64,000 nucleotides of DNA, taken from positions 199,815-263,814 of the forward strand of contig KN834813.1 of NCBI GenBank assembly GCA_000827265.1. The letters are read 5' to 3'. Made by a program: the position numbers and the translations under genes. A model generated the notes under the pieces. That model was not told the DNA's origin and made no database searches. It saw nothing but the letters and a program-made list of their open reading frames with translations. This document shows, one piece after another, positions 38,393 to 49,220 of the stretch (position 1 is the stretch's first letter; the number at the start of each line of letters is the position of its first letter). The DNA is from Collybiopsis luxurians FD-317 M1. Taxonomy: Eukaryota; Basidiomycota; Agaricomycetes; Agaricales; Omphalotaceae.

Positions 38393-39391
38393 GGACTTGA
38401 GACTTCCTTGCATTACAGTGCCATTGTGGAATATTAGAACTACTTACAGCAATGCATGATTACTCTTTGTTACACTTACACCTCAAACTCTGTTCATCCA
38501 TTGTGCATTGTATATGGTGGGACCAGGGAGCCCCATGCCGAAGTAATAAACATTATCCCGACCTGTGACACGTACTCATCAAGGGGCTCAACGACTAGTG
38601 TATTTAGTAGCTAAATTCTAGTATGCATTTCTGTGCGCAAAGGTATTATTTCCCTCATATTATTTCTCATAGGATAAGATGTGGCAAAGGTGGCAGACGT
38701 GAGCCAGCTTGCTCATCGCCTCTTTTCTTCCGTCTGTCATTACCTGCAGCAGACTGCCAACCAGTCACAGAGTATTTTGAAACATCTGTGCTGCTCTATA
38801 TTTGAGCTTTGCCCAATGGGTTGCCCAGCTGCGTGGGGCCACACCCAGAGGCAAAGACTTTGATTTAGATTCAATCAAACATTGCCAAGTTTTCACTCCC
38901 TCTCCCCATATCGACTCACCAGCTGTCCACCTATCTGATCCGTGGATATCAATAAAGATCTTGAATGCGCAATCCTGAGCATCCAGGGCAAACTTGATGA
39001 CAAATCCGCTTCAGGCTGTTCAACCTTTGCAGCCACTTGTAATGTTGTTTCTTGATATCTCTAGCTTCTTGATGGATTGATGCACCATCGATAACCCACC
39101 TTCTCCAGGGCGAGGTGAACAAAACTATACAGCAACAGCATACCCATGTCGACTGAAAATAGACTGAATTTGTGCTGTGGGAGTGACTAGGCAATGGAAT
39201 TTGGCTCAAAAAGATGGGACTGAATGTCGTGAGCAGTCGTCATTCTGCCTTATTGAATAAGAAATCCGCGGAATCAGCTGTGTATCAGCTGTACATATGT
39301 GAGTGATATGTGAGCGTAACGCCAGGTTGGGACACGTCCCGAGATGGATGCATTACACAACGTCCAGTAGTGAAAGGGTTCAAGCCAGGCG

Positions 39392-39450
39392 AATGTTTGT
39401 AAGCAATTGTAACCTCAGAGCAAATGAGCATACACTTGCTTACAAACATT
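39392..39450. repeat. Perfect 15-bp inverted repeat with 29-bp loop
   Basis: AATGTTTGTAAGCAA at 39392-39406 and its exact reverse complement at 39436-39450. Flanks are GC-rich with imperfect further pairing (GCCxGGC type). It could be a foldback remnant or part of a small transposable element; no target duplication was recognised. Confidence 0.6.
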
Positions 39451-40311
39451 TGCCCGGGCAGGCCCGGGTGGGGCGTAAGTGGTGAAGCCACCATGAAAGA
39501 TAAGCACATTCACACATTGATTTTGGTAAGAAACATGTTCATGATCTTATTATACCCTTTTTAAATTCCATCGAGGACTAGGCATGTGCTAATTTGACCG
39601 CATTCAGCATAGAGTATATAATTTTGATTTTTCAAACAATGAGCTTCCCGGGTCAGTTGTGAGTTCATCCACCCTTCATGAATGCCCTGAGGACAATGAT
39701 GCTTGTGCCGCATCAGGATACTCCTCAGAAATCTGGCATTCAGATCTTGGACTGTGCCGTGTGCCTTCTTTCTTCCTTCCTTCTCGCATCGTGTGTTGGC
39801 TGTTTTGCTGGAGCACTGGCGTAACAAGTTGAATAGCATGTGGAAAAAGCTGCAGACTGAAAACTCATACTATTTTCACTGTGAATTGAGTGATGAGAGC
39901 CTTACCAAAGTGTAGTAGATGCAGAATAAGTGAAGAGTAACCACGAACTGGAATTTGTTGATGAGAAATGAATGTTAACTGTACTGGTAATGGGGTGTAT
40001 TCCCGAGTGAATCTCATGCATCTCTTGTGAGAAACACCTACCCATTTGGGCCAGATTTGAGGAGATCTTGACCCCCCTTCCCTTCAGTCAGAGTCGGGGA
40101 TGTCATGTCAACTTCTGCGCTCCTAGTCGACTTGTGCGGCGGCCTCAAGTTGTACACTATAATTATAACCTTTTTTTTTGTGATTGAAAAATTGATGGCC
40201 TTGGCTGTTTGACAGTTTGTATCAATGAGTCGGTATGAGAAACCTTCACCTATGCAAGGCTTAATATCCAGTTAGCGTGATAATGTGTGAGAAGTAACTG
40301 CAAGAATCAGC

Positions 40312-40318
40312 TATAAAG
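40312..40318 (+). promoter_or_regulatory. TATA box of DUF6533 copy B
   Basis: TATAAAG 69 bp upstream of the copy B ATG, matching the position of TATA boxes in copies C, E and F (64-86 bp upstream). Confidence 0.45.
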
Positions 40319-40380
40319 AGCTATAAGTCAAGATTGAACTTCAGACACTCTGATTTTTACAACCAGAATTCCGGTGGGCC

Positions 40381-42097
40381 ATGAGCTCGATACTTGCGGC
40401 TTCTCAAAGAGTTTTAATGGCAGAGCAAGAGTGCGCCCTTGACACTCCCAATATATACAAAATCTGATGAATCATGTAGATGGCTGTAGAATTATGCCCA
40501 TTTATTCTCGACAAGTGTGTTTCTGGGGCCTTGACTTCTAGCACAATCTCTTACTGATCTTTAGCATTCTTATACTGGAATCATCTCCTGACACTTGGTA
40601 GGCTACTTGAAATTTCTTGATCAACGTTAAAGTCCTAATTGAAGATTCTTACAGCAGATGGAGTTCAGTATTTGTGGAAACGCTCACTGAATGTGACTTC
40701 AGTAATCTTCTTCTTAAATTGTTACTTTATGCTAGTTGGAGACATTATCGTGACCGTATCACTCTTAAGCCACTTCACCGAATCAGTCAGTTTTCCACTT
40801 TTATCCCAGAGTTGGCCTAATTTTTTTCCGACAGATGTACGACATGTTCAGATTTAGTTGGTTGAAAAGTTAGAACTGATAACTTTCAAGTTGTCAGCAT
40901 TTCCTTATCTTCCAGGAACTCCTGCTTATTGCAACGCAGGTCATAGTCTGCAGTAAGATCATTTTAATCAGTTTCAATAATTAAAATTAACATGTTCGCA
41001 CTCAAGGTCTTCTTACAATCCGCATATATGCTTTGTACTGTAGAAGTAAATGCATACTAATTGTCATGCTTTCCGCCGGGGGTATATCGGTAGGATTGTC
41101 GATTGTAAGTTATCTAGGTCCGTCCAACCTTGCTTCTGTCAAATCTGTTCATAGTTTTCAGTATTCTTTGGCCAGTCAAGACAGTCGGAAGAGACCTCTA
41201 TGGGTTGTCATACAGGATTGACTTTCATTACGTGCGCATAATATTGTTCCGCTTTCATCCCTCTTTCTATTTTCTTATTGCAATACAGCTCTGTTCGTAC
41301 GTATCTAACAAGCCTTCAAAGTATCTTGTTTCAGCTCTCTTTAAAGAAATTGCAGCCGCTTGGGAGGCTTTATTCTTATACGACTTAATGCTATTTGGCA
41401 TGACACTCCATAAGGGGTACAAAACTCATCGCGAACTCTGGGGAATCCGAAAACTGAGGGTAACTCTGATTTTCATCATTCTTCGCGATGGTAAGGGTTA
41501 ATATTCCCATGTTCAAGTGAGAATTTGATATATTTGCAATCTTGTACGTAGGATCATTGTACTTCGGGTAAGTTCTTCGAAGGGCGGATGTGTGGAAACA
41601 AACTTAGTTTACTCTCTTTCTTTTTAAAGATCAATGGCCGTAGCAAATGCAGTTAGTGTTGTATTGTATCTGTTTCAGAGACACCTCTCAGGTTGAATCT
41701 TCTAACAGGTTAATATATCAACATTTTATGTGAGTGTTGATTTCAATGCTTCAAAATCTTGGTACCCACTGCATGCAGTATCCGTCTGTTAGTCATGCAT
41801 CAACTCTTGAGCACCCTCCAATACATTGAATACTTTACATATAACCTAGCCATACATAAGGGGCATATTGTGCCCATTCACCAGCAGGTACCATCTCTCA
41901 TCACTTGAACTTCAGGATTAACTCTCAAAACACCCACTCTTTGCAGCATGTCTGTTATAATGATGTCACAGCTCATGTTTAACCTTCGTAGAACCGCCGA
42001 TTCAGGATTGCATACTCCACATATAGTAACAATCCAGCTAGGAACCTACAGTACTTTTGTAGCACCTCCACTAGAGAACTTACAGAATGAATCTTAG
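40381..42097 (+). pseudogene. DUF6533-type seven-transmembrane gene, copy B (nonsense mutation)
   Basis: Same architecture as copies A, C and E: MSSILAASQRVLMAEQE start, WNHLLTLADGVQYLWKR, IRIYALYCRSKCIL, FSVFFGQSRQSEETSMGCHTG, AAAWEALFLYDLMLFGMTL, SVIMMSQLMFNLRR. In exon 2 the codon corresponding to Glu in the EN-Y-A-H-L-F segment of the other copies is TAG (near 40487-40500), giving a stop after about 20 residues. The rest stays open, and the microexons are kept (AT at 40835-40836; CTCTGTTC at 41289-41296). It looks recently silenced, unless an alternative acceptor avoids the stop. Confidence 0.7.
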
Positions 42098-44075
42098 AGA
42101 ATTCAAAATTTATTGAAATGTAGAAAATTACTACTATCATTTACTCTGCAGCAATAGATTGTCCAGCTTTGCCACAAACCTGTGTTGTTTTCAAACCCAA
42201 AGATCTCCAAAACGGATGTGCCATGTACTCGAGTGGCAAACTTACTTGGCTAAATACTTAGTGGGATGTATGCATCGAGGAATCTCTTGAAGGCCAGTAT
42301 CCAGTGCAAGCTTGACCTTTTAGCTGCACAAAAGCTGAGCTACGAAGGTCTGCCAGTAAGAAATTCAACGATAGCTGAACATATTTATCCAGGTCTGGAA
42401 AAAGATGATGGGACTGAGTGGCTGACATTCCTGTTAATGAGATTCAAGATCTAAGCTGTATGTGAGTTTCTGTAGTGCCATGTACCTGTTTCGAGATGGA
42501 TGCATGCGGGACGCGACGTTAGACTTGAACGCTCAATAACAAATTCAAAGCGCTCGGCGCGGTAAATGATGAGCGAGTTGATTCGGGTCAAAAACACGTT
42601 ATATTATTGTTTGTCAACCTCCCGAGGGCCCTTTCTGAATAAATATTATATTCAAACCTTTGAAATAACTCGGAGGGAGGGTGGACGCCAACGGGACTTA
42701 CAAGTTTGAAATCCTTCAAGTTATCAGAGTCCGAATTAGCCACCAATCACCTAACCAATATCCAGCAATGGGTGGTGTTGAAGGTAGACTTGGCAGCCAT
42801 GTCGCTCCAGATCAGACGGCATATTACTGTACCGTTGTGCCTCAGCCAGTAGAACTTTATGCATATCTATTTGTTATTTCTACAGTATAGTACAATGGCG
42901 CGTGTACCCTGAATATAGAGGGAATCAATTTACGCCCCCCCAATTTACTCTGTCAGAAACAATCACAGTCTGCAGCCAAACCTAAGTTCGACAGGTGGAA
43001 AGGGGTGGAAAGGGTATAATGGAAGTGGTTCATAATTGGTCAGCAGCATTTTCCAACTTGACTCATGGTTCCTGTTAGAGGCACAACCTGTATCAACGGA
43101 ATGCAAAGTAGACAGTGAGGGGGCCTCCGTCTTCCAAGAAGAGGAAGAAAGACAAGACTGTCAAGAATCTCTCTGTGATCATTGCCTCATCGACATAGGT
43201 TTCATCATCACTGCCTACATCTATTGCAGCCGCAACACCCACAAGTGCTATTTCCGAATCTGATTTCCCCTATGCTATCGAACACATCACTGGTCGTTCA
43301 ACACAATGTCTATCCCTTGTCTTCTTCAAATAGCGCTTTAGTGAGCGGAGACACTGGACCTGTATGATCTTCTTCTCAAACTCAGCCGCTGATGAAATGG
43401 CCAAGGCTAGGGAAATGTTATCGAGACTAGGTTTAGGTGTAAGGTGAGATACATAATAGAAATTTGGGGCGTCGGAACGATCTCTTGATCAGATCGCACA
43501 TGTACCAATCATATAGAGTTATAATATGAGATGACTATTTGAAGATATTGCGTAATGGTACAAGGAAAGGCCGTCTGGTCTACCTGGAACAAATGCGGGT
43601 AGTTGGTTAGCCTTGGCTGCACTCAGAAATCCTATAGACTATGTACTGTAGAAACGTTCACAGAAGTTTCAGATAGACTTGGATGAACACAGTAAAGAGG
43701 AGAAACTCTGGCAAAGATTGGCAGATAATCTGGAAGTTCAGATTTTCCATGTCAAATAAATGGGCCCACATTGCTAAGTGCGCTTTGACAATCTTCCTAT
43801 CATACTCTCACCAGTTCCTTAAGTTGTATAATATATATCTTGTTGATCGAAAGATATTTTTTGACTGTTTGACATTAAGCTGCATCTATTGATCGGTTGA
43901 CAGTATAAACCTCATTCAGCCTGTGCAGGATTGATTGCTCACTTAGTTTCATGTAATTATATACCAGAGGTAAGTGGTTGGGAATCGGCTATAAAGACAA
44001 TATAAAGAGCAGGATATAAGGGCCAGGGCAGAACTTCTGGCACACCAATTTCCACAACTAAAGTACTGACTGGCC
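42098..44075. other. Spacer between DUF6533 copies B and C
   Basis: About 2 kb with no supported gene. Parts resemble the A-B spacer. The right end carries the promoter block shared by the array (GACTGTTTGAC near 43862 and TATAAAG near 43990). Confidence 0.4.
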
Positions 44076-45980
44076 ATGAACTCGACACTTACAATTCCAC
44101 AACAAGTTTCAATTGCAGAGCAAGAGTGCGTCCCTGAGACTGACACTGTTAAGTCAATTTAAGTCTAACAAATTGTGCAGGCGGCTACAGAATTATGCTC
44201 ATCTGTTCTCGACAAGTACATTTCTTGGGCCTTGACTTCTGGTACAATCTCAAGCTGACATTTAGTGTTCTTATGCTGGGATCATGTCCTGACACTTGGT
44301 AGGTGATTTCAAGCTTTTTAATTGATAGTAATGTTTTAACTAAAGGTCCTTACAGCAGAGGAAGTTCACTATTTGTGGAAACATCGACTGAATGCAACTT
44401 CAGTAGTTTTCTTCTTGAATCGCTATTTTGCGCTGCTCGGAGACATTATTGTGGCTGTATCACTCTTCTCCAGCCATTTTACTGAATCGGTTGGTTCTTC
44501 AATCACTCTCAATTCAAGCTCAATGATAGAGGTTATCTGCAAATTTTTTGTGAACTATTCATTTGGAAATTTTGAATTGTTGGAGCTTTGGTTGAAGCAT
44601 TTCTTCACAGCTGTAAAATTGTTTGCAGCAGTAAATTTGCAGATAACCTCTACTCTAATTTTTTTTTTTTCCAACAGAGGTGTGGCAGAATTAAATCCTT
44701 CTGACAACAAACTAATGATTGTACAAGCTGCCATGATTTCCACATCTTCCGTGAACTGCTGCTGGTCGTTACACAAGTCATAGTCTGCAGTATGATTGTT
44801 CCATCAGCTTCAAGAACTACATTTAATAGGTTTGCACTCAAGGCCTTCTTACCATTCGCATATATGCATTGTACCATGGAAGTAAACACATACTCAGTAT
44901 TATGATTTCTGCTGGATGTTTATTGGTAGGGTTGTCAATTGTAAGTTGCTCCCATCCATCCAAATTGATGCTAATCTGAACTGGTCATACTAGTTTTCAA
45001 TACTCCTTGGCCGGTCAAGTCAGTCAGAAGAGACCTCTGTGGGTTGTCATACAGGATTGACTTTCATTACGTGCGCACTTTATCTGGGTTTCCTCTCTCT
45101 ATCTGCATGAGACTTCTTATTGCTACACAGCTCCGTTCGTAGGTTGACACCAAGTTTTCAGAATATGGTCTTGCCTCAGCTTGTTTCATAGAAGTTGCAG
45201 CGGCTTGGGAGGCTTTGTTCCTGTATGACTTGATGCTATTCGTGATGATACTATATAGGGCCTACAAGACTCGCCACGAGCTGCAGATGATCCAAAATTT
45301 AAGGATACCTCTGAATATCATCATTCTTCGTGACGGTAAGGATCTATATTCTCCCCAAATTCTTAATTTGTTGTGCTCAGTAATTCTTTTGCATCTTCTG
45401 ATCTTATAGGATCATTGTACTTTGGGTGAGTTCTTTGTAAGGCAGATGCATCGGAAAAAAACTTGCCTTCTTATCATTTTACCTCACTTCATAGCATTAT
45501 GGCCTTTGCAAATGCGGTTGGTGCTTGATTACATCTCTTCTAAAGATAACATCCTCAGATCCTCTTGCAGATCAACATATCCACATTCTATGTGAGTGTC
45601 AAAACTGACATTTTAGAACCTTGTCCTGAATCACCTCTAGTATTCTTCTGTTAGTCCTCTATAGCCTCTCTTGAACATGCTTGTAGTACAAAGCTGATGT
45701 TTTATTCGCAACCTAGCCATACATACGGGGTATATTGTGCACATTTGCCAGCAGGTACTGCCTATCTCTGCTTCATGAACAACTCTTGAAGCACCTACTT
45801 CTTTGCAGTATATCTGTTACAATGATGTCACGGATTATGTTCAACCTTCACAAAATAGCAGATTCAGGATTATATACTTCACATATGGAAAGTATTCAAC
45901 TAGAAACCCACCTCGTCTTTAGAACACCCGCACCAGAGATCTCGGCGTCTACAGCAAGTGGGACAGCAGGATCAGTCTAA
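44076..45980 (+). CDS. DUF6533-type seven-transmembrane protein, copy C
   Basis: Start MNSTLTIPQQVSIAEQE, then ERLQNYAHLFST, FLCWDHVLTLAEEVHYLWKH, VVFFLNRYFALLGDIIVAVSLF, SCHDFHIFRELLLVVTQVIVC, LLTIRIYALYHGSKHIL, FSILLGRSSQSEETSVGCHTG, TSVQVAAAWEALFLYDLMLF and SISVTMMSRIMFNLHKI. The tail differs from other copies (RTPAPEISASTASGTAGSV). Microexons: AG 44678-44679 and CTCCGTTC 45131-45138. The intron before the 2-nt exon is enlarged by a 122-bp MITE-like insertion. No coding break seen. Confidence 0.72.
44529..44650. mobile_element. MITE-like element with 18-bp terminal inverted repeats
   Basis: Begins GAGGTTATCTGCAAATTT and ends with the exact reverse complement (44633-44650). It is 122 bp long and flanked by TA on both sides (44527-44528 and 44651-44652), as expected for a TA target duplication. 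It sits in an intron of DUF6533 copy C. Removing it together with one TA leaves an intron of about 60 bp, like those of the paralogs, which lack it. No coding capacity. The TA duplication suggests a Tc1/mariner-type parent, but this is not proven. Confidence 0.8.
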
Positions 45981-47084
45981 ACTTTGATACATTGTAAAAC
46001 TGTGGATTGTAATTTAACCCTTTACTTACAGCAATGGATGCTTATATCAATATGGCAACTCGAATTCTGTAATTTTCACAAGATGGGAATCTTATGCTCA
46101 ATTGACCTGTGGGACACACAGATCTAGGGAATGATTGAGCGAAGCACGTAGCATTGCAAAAACCTGTAAGTAAAAATGACATCTCAATGCCATAGTACTA
46201 CCACTCCCCCGCCTGAATACCGCCTTATATTACCTGTCCTGTGCTTCCCATAATGCAACTTATCCATGGATAGCAACGTAGGCCTCCAGTAGGCCTTGAT
46301 TGCAGATTGAAGAGCTTCAAGAGGAACTGAATGACAGAACAAGTTTCCGTTCTTGTTGGATATCATGATAGGTATCAGTATCATGATCATGATTTATAAT
46401 TAATTGACAATCTCATAGCTACCTGCATAGCTCTATAATTCCTATACCTTTTGTCAATTTTTGCTGGCCATTATAGCATAGATTTCATTAAGTAGTATGA
46501 AAGACCCAAATTCATATGTTCGCAGTCTCCTCTAGTATTACCCGCATATATGCGCTGTATCAAGCACATACTGACCGTTATGCTTTCCGCCGGGTGCCAG
46601 TGTATAGCCTAATGGTGGGGCTACCAACTGTAAGTTTGTCAACTCGACAGTTGAAGCTGAATATATTTATCCAAATATGAAAAACCATTCGGAATTCCAT
46701 CCTAATGACGCATAATGTAAGGCATTGCCATTTTCAATGGTAGGTGATTGAACCGGTGCAGTGTAAGTCTCAGTGGTAAAATAGGGCTAAAAGTTGCACT
46801 GTTCATTGTTACACTCGAATAGCTACGTATAGAGACGTATAGTACAAAGAAACACATGAGGACAAACGCATTGCTTTTTTCTTTTTGTAGATTTCTGTGA
46901 ATATTTTCTTTGAGAATACCCCCAAGTCGAACGAGATAGCCGACCCCAGGAAAAGAAAAACAACATAACTCCAAAGGAGAAAATGAAAAAATGACTAACT
47001 AAACCTGCTCACAAGACTAACAATACTGTCCAGGCTATTCGTACAAGTTCGAAAAGCATGCCCGCTTCATCATTTGAGGAGTTT
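45981..47084. other. Spacer with a DUF6533-derived fragment
   Basis: About 1.1 kb between DUF6533 copy C and the repeat-protein gene. 46440-46800 contains a broken piece of a DUF6533 gene (exon with CGCATATATGCGCTG and CTTTCCGCCGGGTGCCAG) and its flank. The same piece recurs inverted at 53020-53395. Nothing else recognised. Confidence 0.5.
46440..46800 (+). pseudogene. DUF6533 gene fragment G1
   Basis: Resembles the exon encoding LLTIRIYALYHxSKRILTVMLSAG of the neighbouring genes (CCCGCATATATGCGCTGTATC, GTTATGCTTTCCGCCGGGTG) but is isolated and shifted. Similarity to 53020-53395 on the opposite strand extends beyond the exon into flanking sequence, so the fragment was copied after it had decayed. 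Confidence 0.65.
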
Positions 47085-47640
47085 TCAAGCGCGGTTACGT
47101 TCACCGTCCCGTTCTTGGCTGTCTCCGTGTCTACGTCTGGTAAGCCGAGCACGACGTTCGGGACTTCGTTCCCCTCGCTCCTGGCTGTCGCCGTGCTTGC
47201 GAGCGGTCAGTCGTCTGGTACGCTCCCGACTTTCTCCCCGCTCCTGACTGTCACCATGGCGGCGAGCACTCAGTCGGGAACGACTCTCTCCTCGCTCCTG
47301 ACTGTCACCGTGACGGCGAGCACTAAGTCGGGAGCGGCTCTCCCCTCGCTCTTGGCTGTCACCATGTCGACGGGCACTGAGTCGGGAACGACTCTCTCCT
47401 CGCTCCTGGCTGTCACCATGTCGGCGGGCACTGAGTCGGGAACGACTCTCTCCTCGCTCTTGGCTGTCACCATGTCGGCGGGCACTGAGTCGGGAACGAC
47501 TCTCTCCTCGTTCCTGGCTGTCGCCGTGTTTGCGAGCGTTGAGTCGGGAACGACTCTCTCCTCGCTCCTGGCTGTCACCGTGTTTGCGAGCTACGAAAAC
47601 CCGTCGCTCACGGCTACGTCCTCGCTCTTGACTGTCGCCA
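47085..47640 (-). repeat. 54-bp coding tandem repeat (ten units)
   Basis: Units of 54 bp in the centre (18 codons); outer units are longer or shorter (21-22 codons near both ends, and a truncated last unit ending DGERNRA). The central five units are nearly identical, and divergence rises towards both ends, as expected for a minisatellite homogenised in its middle. Confidence 0.95.
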
Positions 47641-47928
47641 TGGCGCCTCTTTTGAACCTTGAAGAGTTGAAACCAAAAATACATCATTATCGAATAAACA
47701 GTCAAGAGGAAGTTACAAAGGAATACTGACGTCGGGAACAAGGGAGCGTCCGACTCGTTCAGTTTCGGTAGAGTCCACAGCCAAATCGTTGGGCTGAGGG
47801 GTTACCTAATAGTAAGGACAATTTGAGCACAGCGACCAAGAGAAATGAAGAGGGCCTACCGGAATGGCAGCAGTGGTAGAGAGCACTGCGGCGAGAACAA
47901 AGGCAGCAAGCGTCTTGTTGAAGAACAT
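47085..47928 (-). CDS. Secreted tandem-repeat protein, predicted Kex2-processed peptide precursor
   Basis: Predicted exons (minus): 47928-47860, 47805-47731, 47657-47085, giving 238 aa. Exon 1 is a signal peptide, MFFNKTLAAFVLAAVLSTTAAIP. Exon 2 encodes a propeptide-like stretch (VTPQPNDLAVDSTETERVGR). Exon 3 encodes ten units each starting HGDSQER; the commonest unit is HGDSQERGESRSRLSARR, found five times in succession. Units are joined by dibasic pairs (KRR, ARK, ARR, TRRR). This is the layout of fungal Kex2-processed repeat proteins, which release several copies of a short peptide. There is no Cys, Tyr or Trp in the repeat, so a dikaritin-like cyclic peptide is unlikely. HGDSQER is conserved in all ten units although its codons vary. 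A TATA box lies 116-122 bp upstream. It sits among DUF6533 7-TM genes. Function unknown. Confidence 0.8.
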
Positions 47929-48043
47929 TATGATAATATGCAATTCAGTCGAAACGACGGCGAAGATAACTGGTGATGGATTGCAGGATTTGTTCGAGCG
48001 GGGAAAGACTCAGTTGGTTATCCCTCTCAGAAAATACCAGAAC

Positions 48044-48050
48044 TTTTATA
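48044..48050 (-). promoter_or_regulatory. TATA box of the repeat-peptide gene
   Basis: GTATAAAAG on the minus strand, 116-122 bp upstream of ATG 47928. The box and its spacing match those of the hydrophobin gene at 29.5 kb. Confidence 0.55.
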
Positions 48051-49220
48051 CCTTTCGAGTGTTCAACATGATTGGTGGCAAGCAAGCGAAGAATGTACCC
48101 ACTGAACTTGGAGTATGTGCGAAGAAAAACTGACCAAATCAAGTATTCAAAACAGCCACTCGAAACTCGTTGGTGTAAGTACTTGAATAGGCATCCCCAA
48201 GAATTAGGAACAAATTTCCCAGTTGATAGAAGATCAATGATCGAGGAAAGAGAGAATGCCAAGTAATTCAGTTCTTCCAGCGAACATCAAGCATGCTTAA
48301 AGAAAGAAGCCAAGACCCGTGTAGAGAAGAGTGTACGTGTTGGATGTAACTAAACTCCACTTAAGGAAGCCTGAGAACTACCCCTCGGGAATGAGAAAAG
48401 CGGTAGGTCTTGGACATACCTGAGATGGAGTCATGTGAAGCCGGGAGATGGGGAGCAAGGAAAAAAGCACCTTCACATCGGCGTTCCTATACCGTCAGTT
48501 GGACTTTTTCGGAGGCAGTTACCTCAGATCACTGAATCAAGAAATAAAAGCTGTAAAAGCGCACAGCTGCGCATGAAGAAGTGTCATCCGGTAGGGTGAG
48601 ATTAAGGAGGAAAGCACTTGGCGAGTGAAATTCATGTTCAAAATTGCGAAAATGCTGGTACGATTCCTGGTACCGGTTTTTTATTGTTTCAAGTCAAGAT
48701 CTTCTACGGGTCATTTGTGCTAAAGCGGTCGTGAACTATGGTGTCCTTGGCCAAAAAAACGAATACCTAATTTCCATTCGCATCCGGCTTACGACGATAC
48801 TCATTACAAGGGATATATGCAGTATCGCCACGACGGGCAACTAGAGAGCTCTCAAGAGGACTGATTCTCCCATCCTTGAGCTCGTCTGCCAGATGCACCG
48901 TGGCTACAGCCATCCGTGAGCCACCAGCCAAGGCTTGTGCTGGACATGGAATGAGAGTAGAAAGGCAGCGGAGGGCGCCGTTCGCATCAACGCGTTATTA
49001 CGTTTTGCACGTATTTCGCTCGATTCTTTCTTGGAGTGCAACGTTCAACGACCACCCTCAACTTTAAGCTTCTGCTAAATGCTCATATTCCAGTCGGTTA
49101 TCACCGCATGTCGTTCTCCATATCGAGCGTGACGACCAGCAAGACACCTAAAAATAACCCGCTACCCTTTTTGGAATTTCTACCGACATTACAGCCAGAA
49201 AAACCTGCGTTTGAACGGCC
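48051..49220. other. Upstream region of repeat-peptide gene and SDR copy 1
   Basis: About 1.2 kb between two divergent genes. From about 48350 it is homologous to 55855-56100 (shared GCGGTAGGTCTT.GACA), which marks the left edge of the segment duplicated with the SDR gene. No further gene seen. Confidence 0.5.

Larger units (their letters stand above)
38393..40380. other. Spacer between DUF6533 copies A and B
   Basis: About 2 kb without a supported gene. It has weak similarity to the B-C spacer (for example 38560-38630 against 42215-42275), so the spacer was probably part of the duplicated unit. It holds a perfect 15-bp inverted repeat (39392-39406 and 39436-39450). Minus-strand fragments near 38950-39200 look like broken coding sequence but are not identifiable. 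Confidence 0.4.

Noticed and set aside
42266..42454. 62-residue ORF in the B-C spacer
   Set aside because: Short, no family resemblance and no supported splice partners; the corresponding A-B spacer region does not keep the frame.
47085..47640. Regularly spaced repeats resembling a CRISPR array
   Set aside because: The units are contiguous 54-bp coding repeats without unique spacers, in a eukaryotic genome.
47058..47729. 223-residue plus-strand ORF through the tandem repeat (LLAVTMSAGTESGTTLSS units)
   Set aside because: It is antisense to the repeat-peptide gene. Variation between units is synonymous only on the minus strand, and only the minus strand has a signal peptide and splice sites that join in frame.
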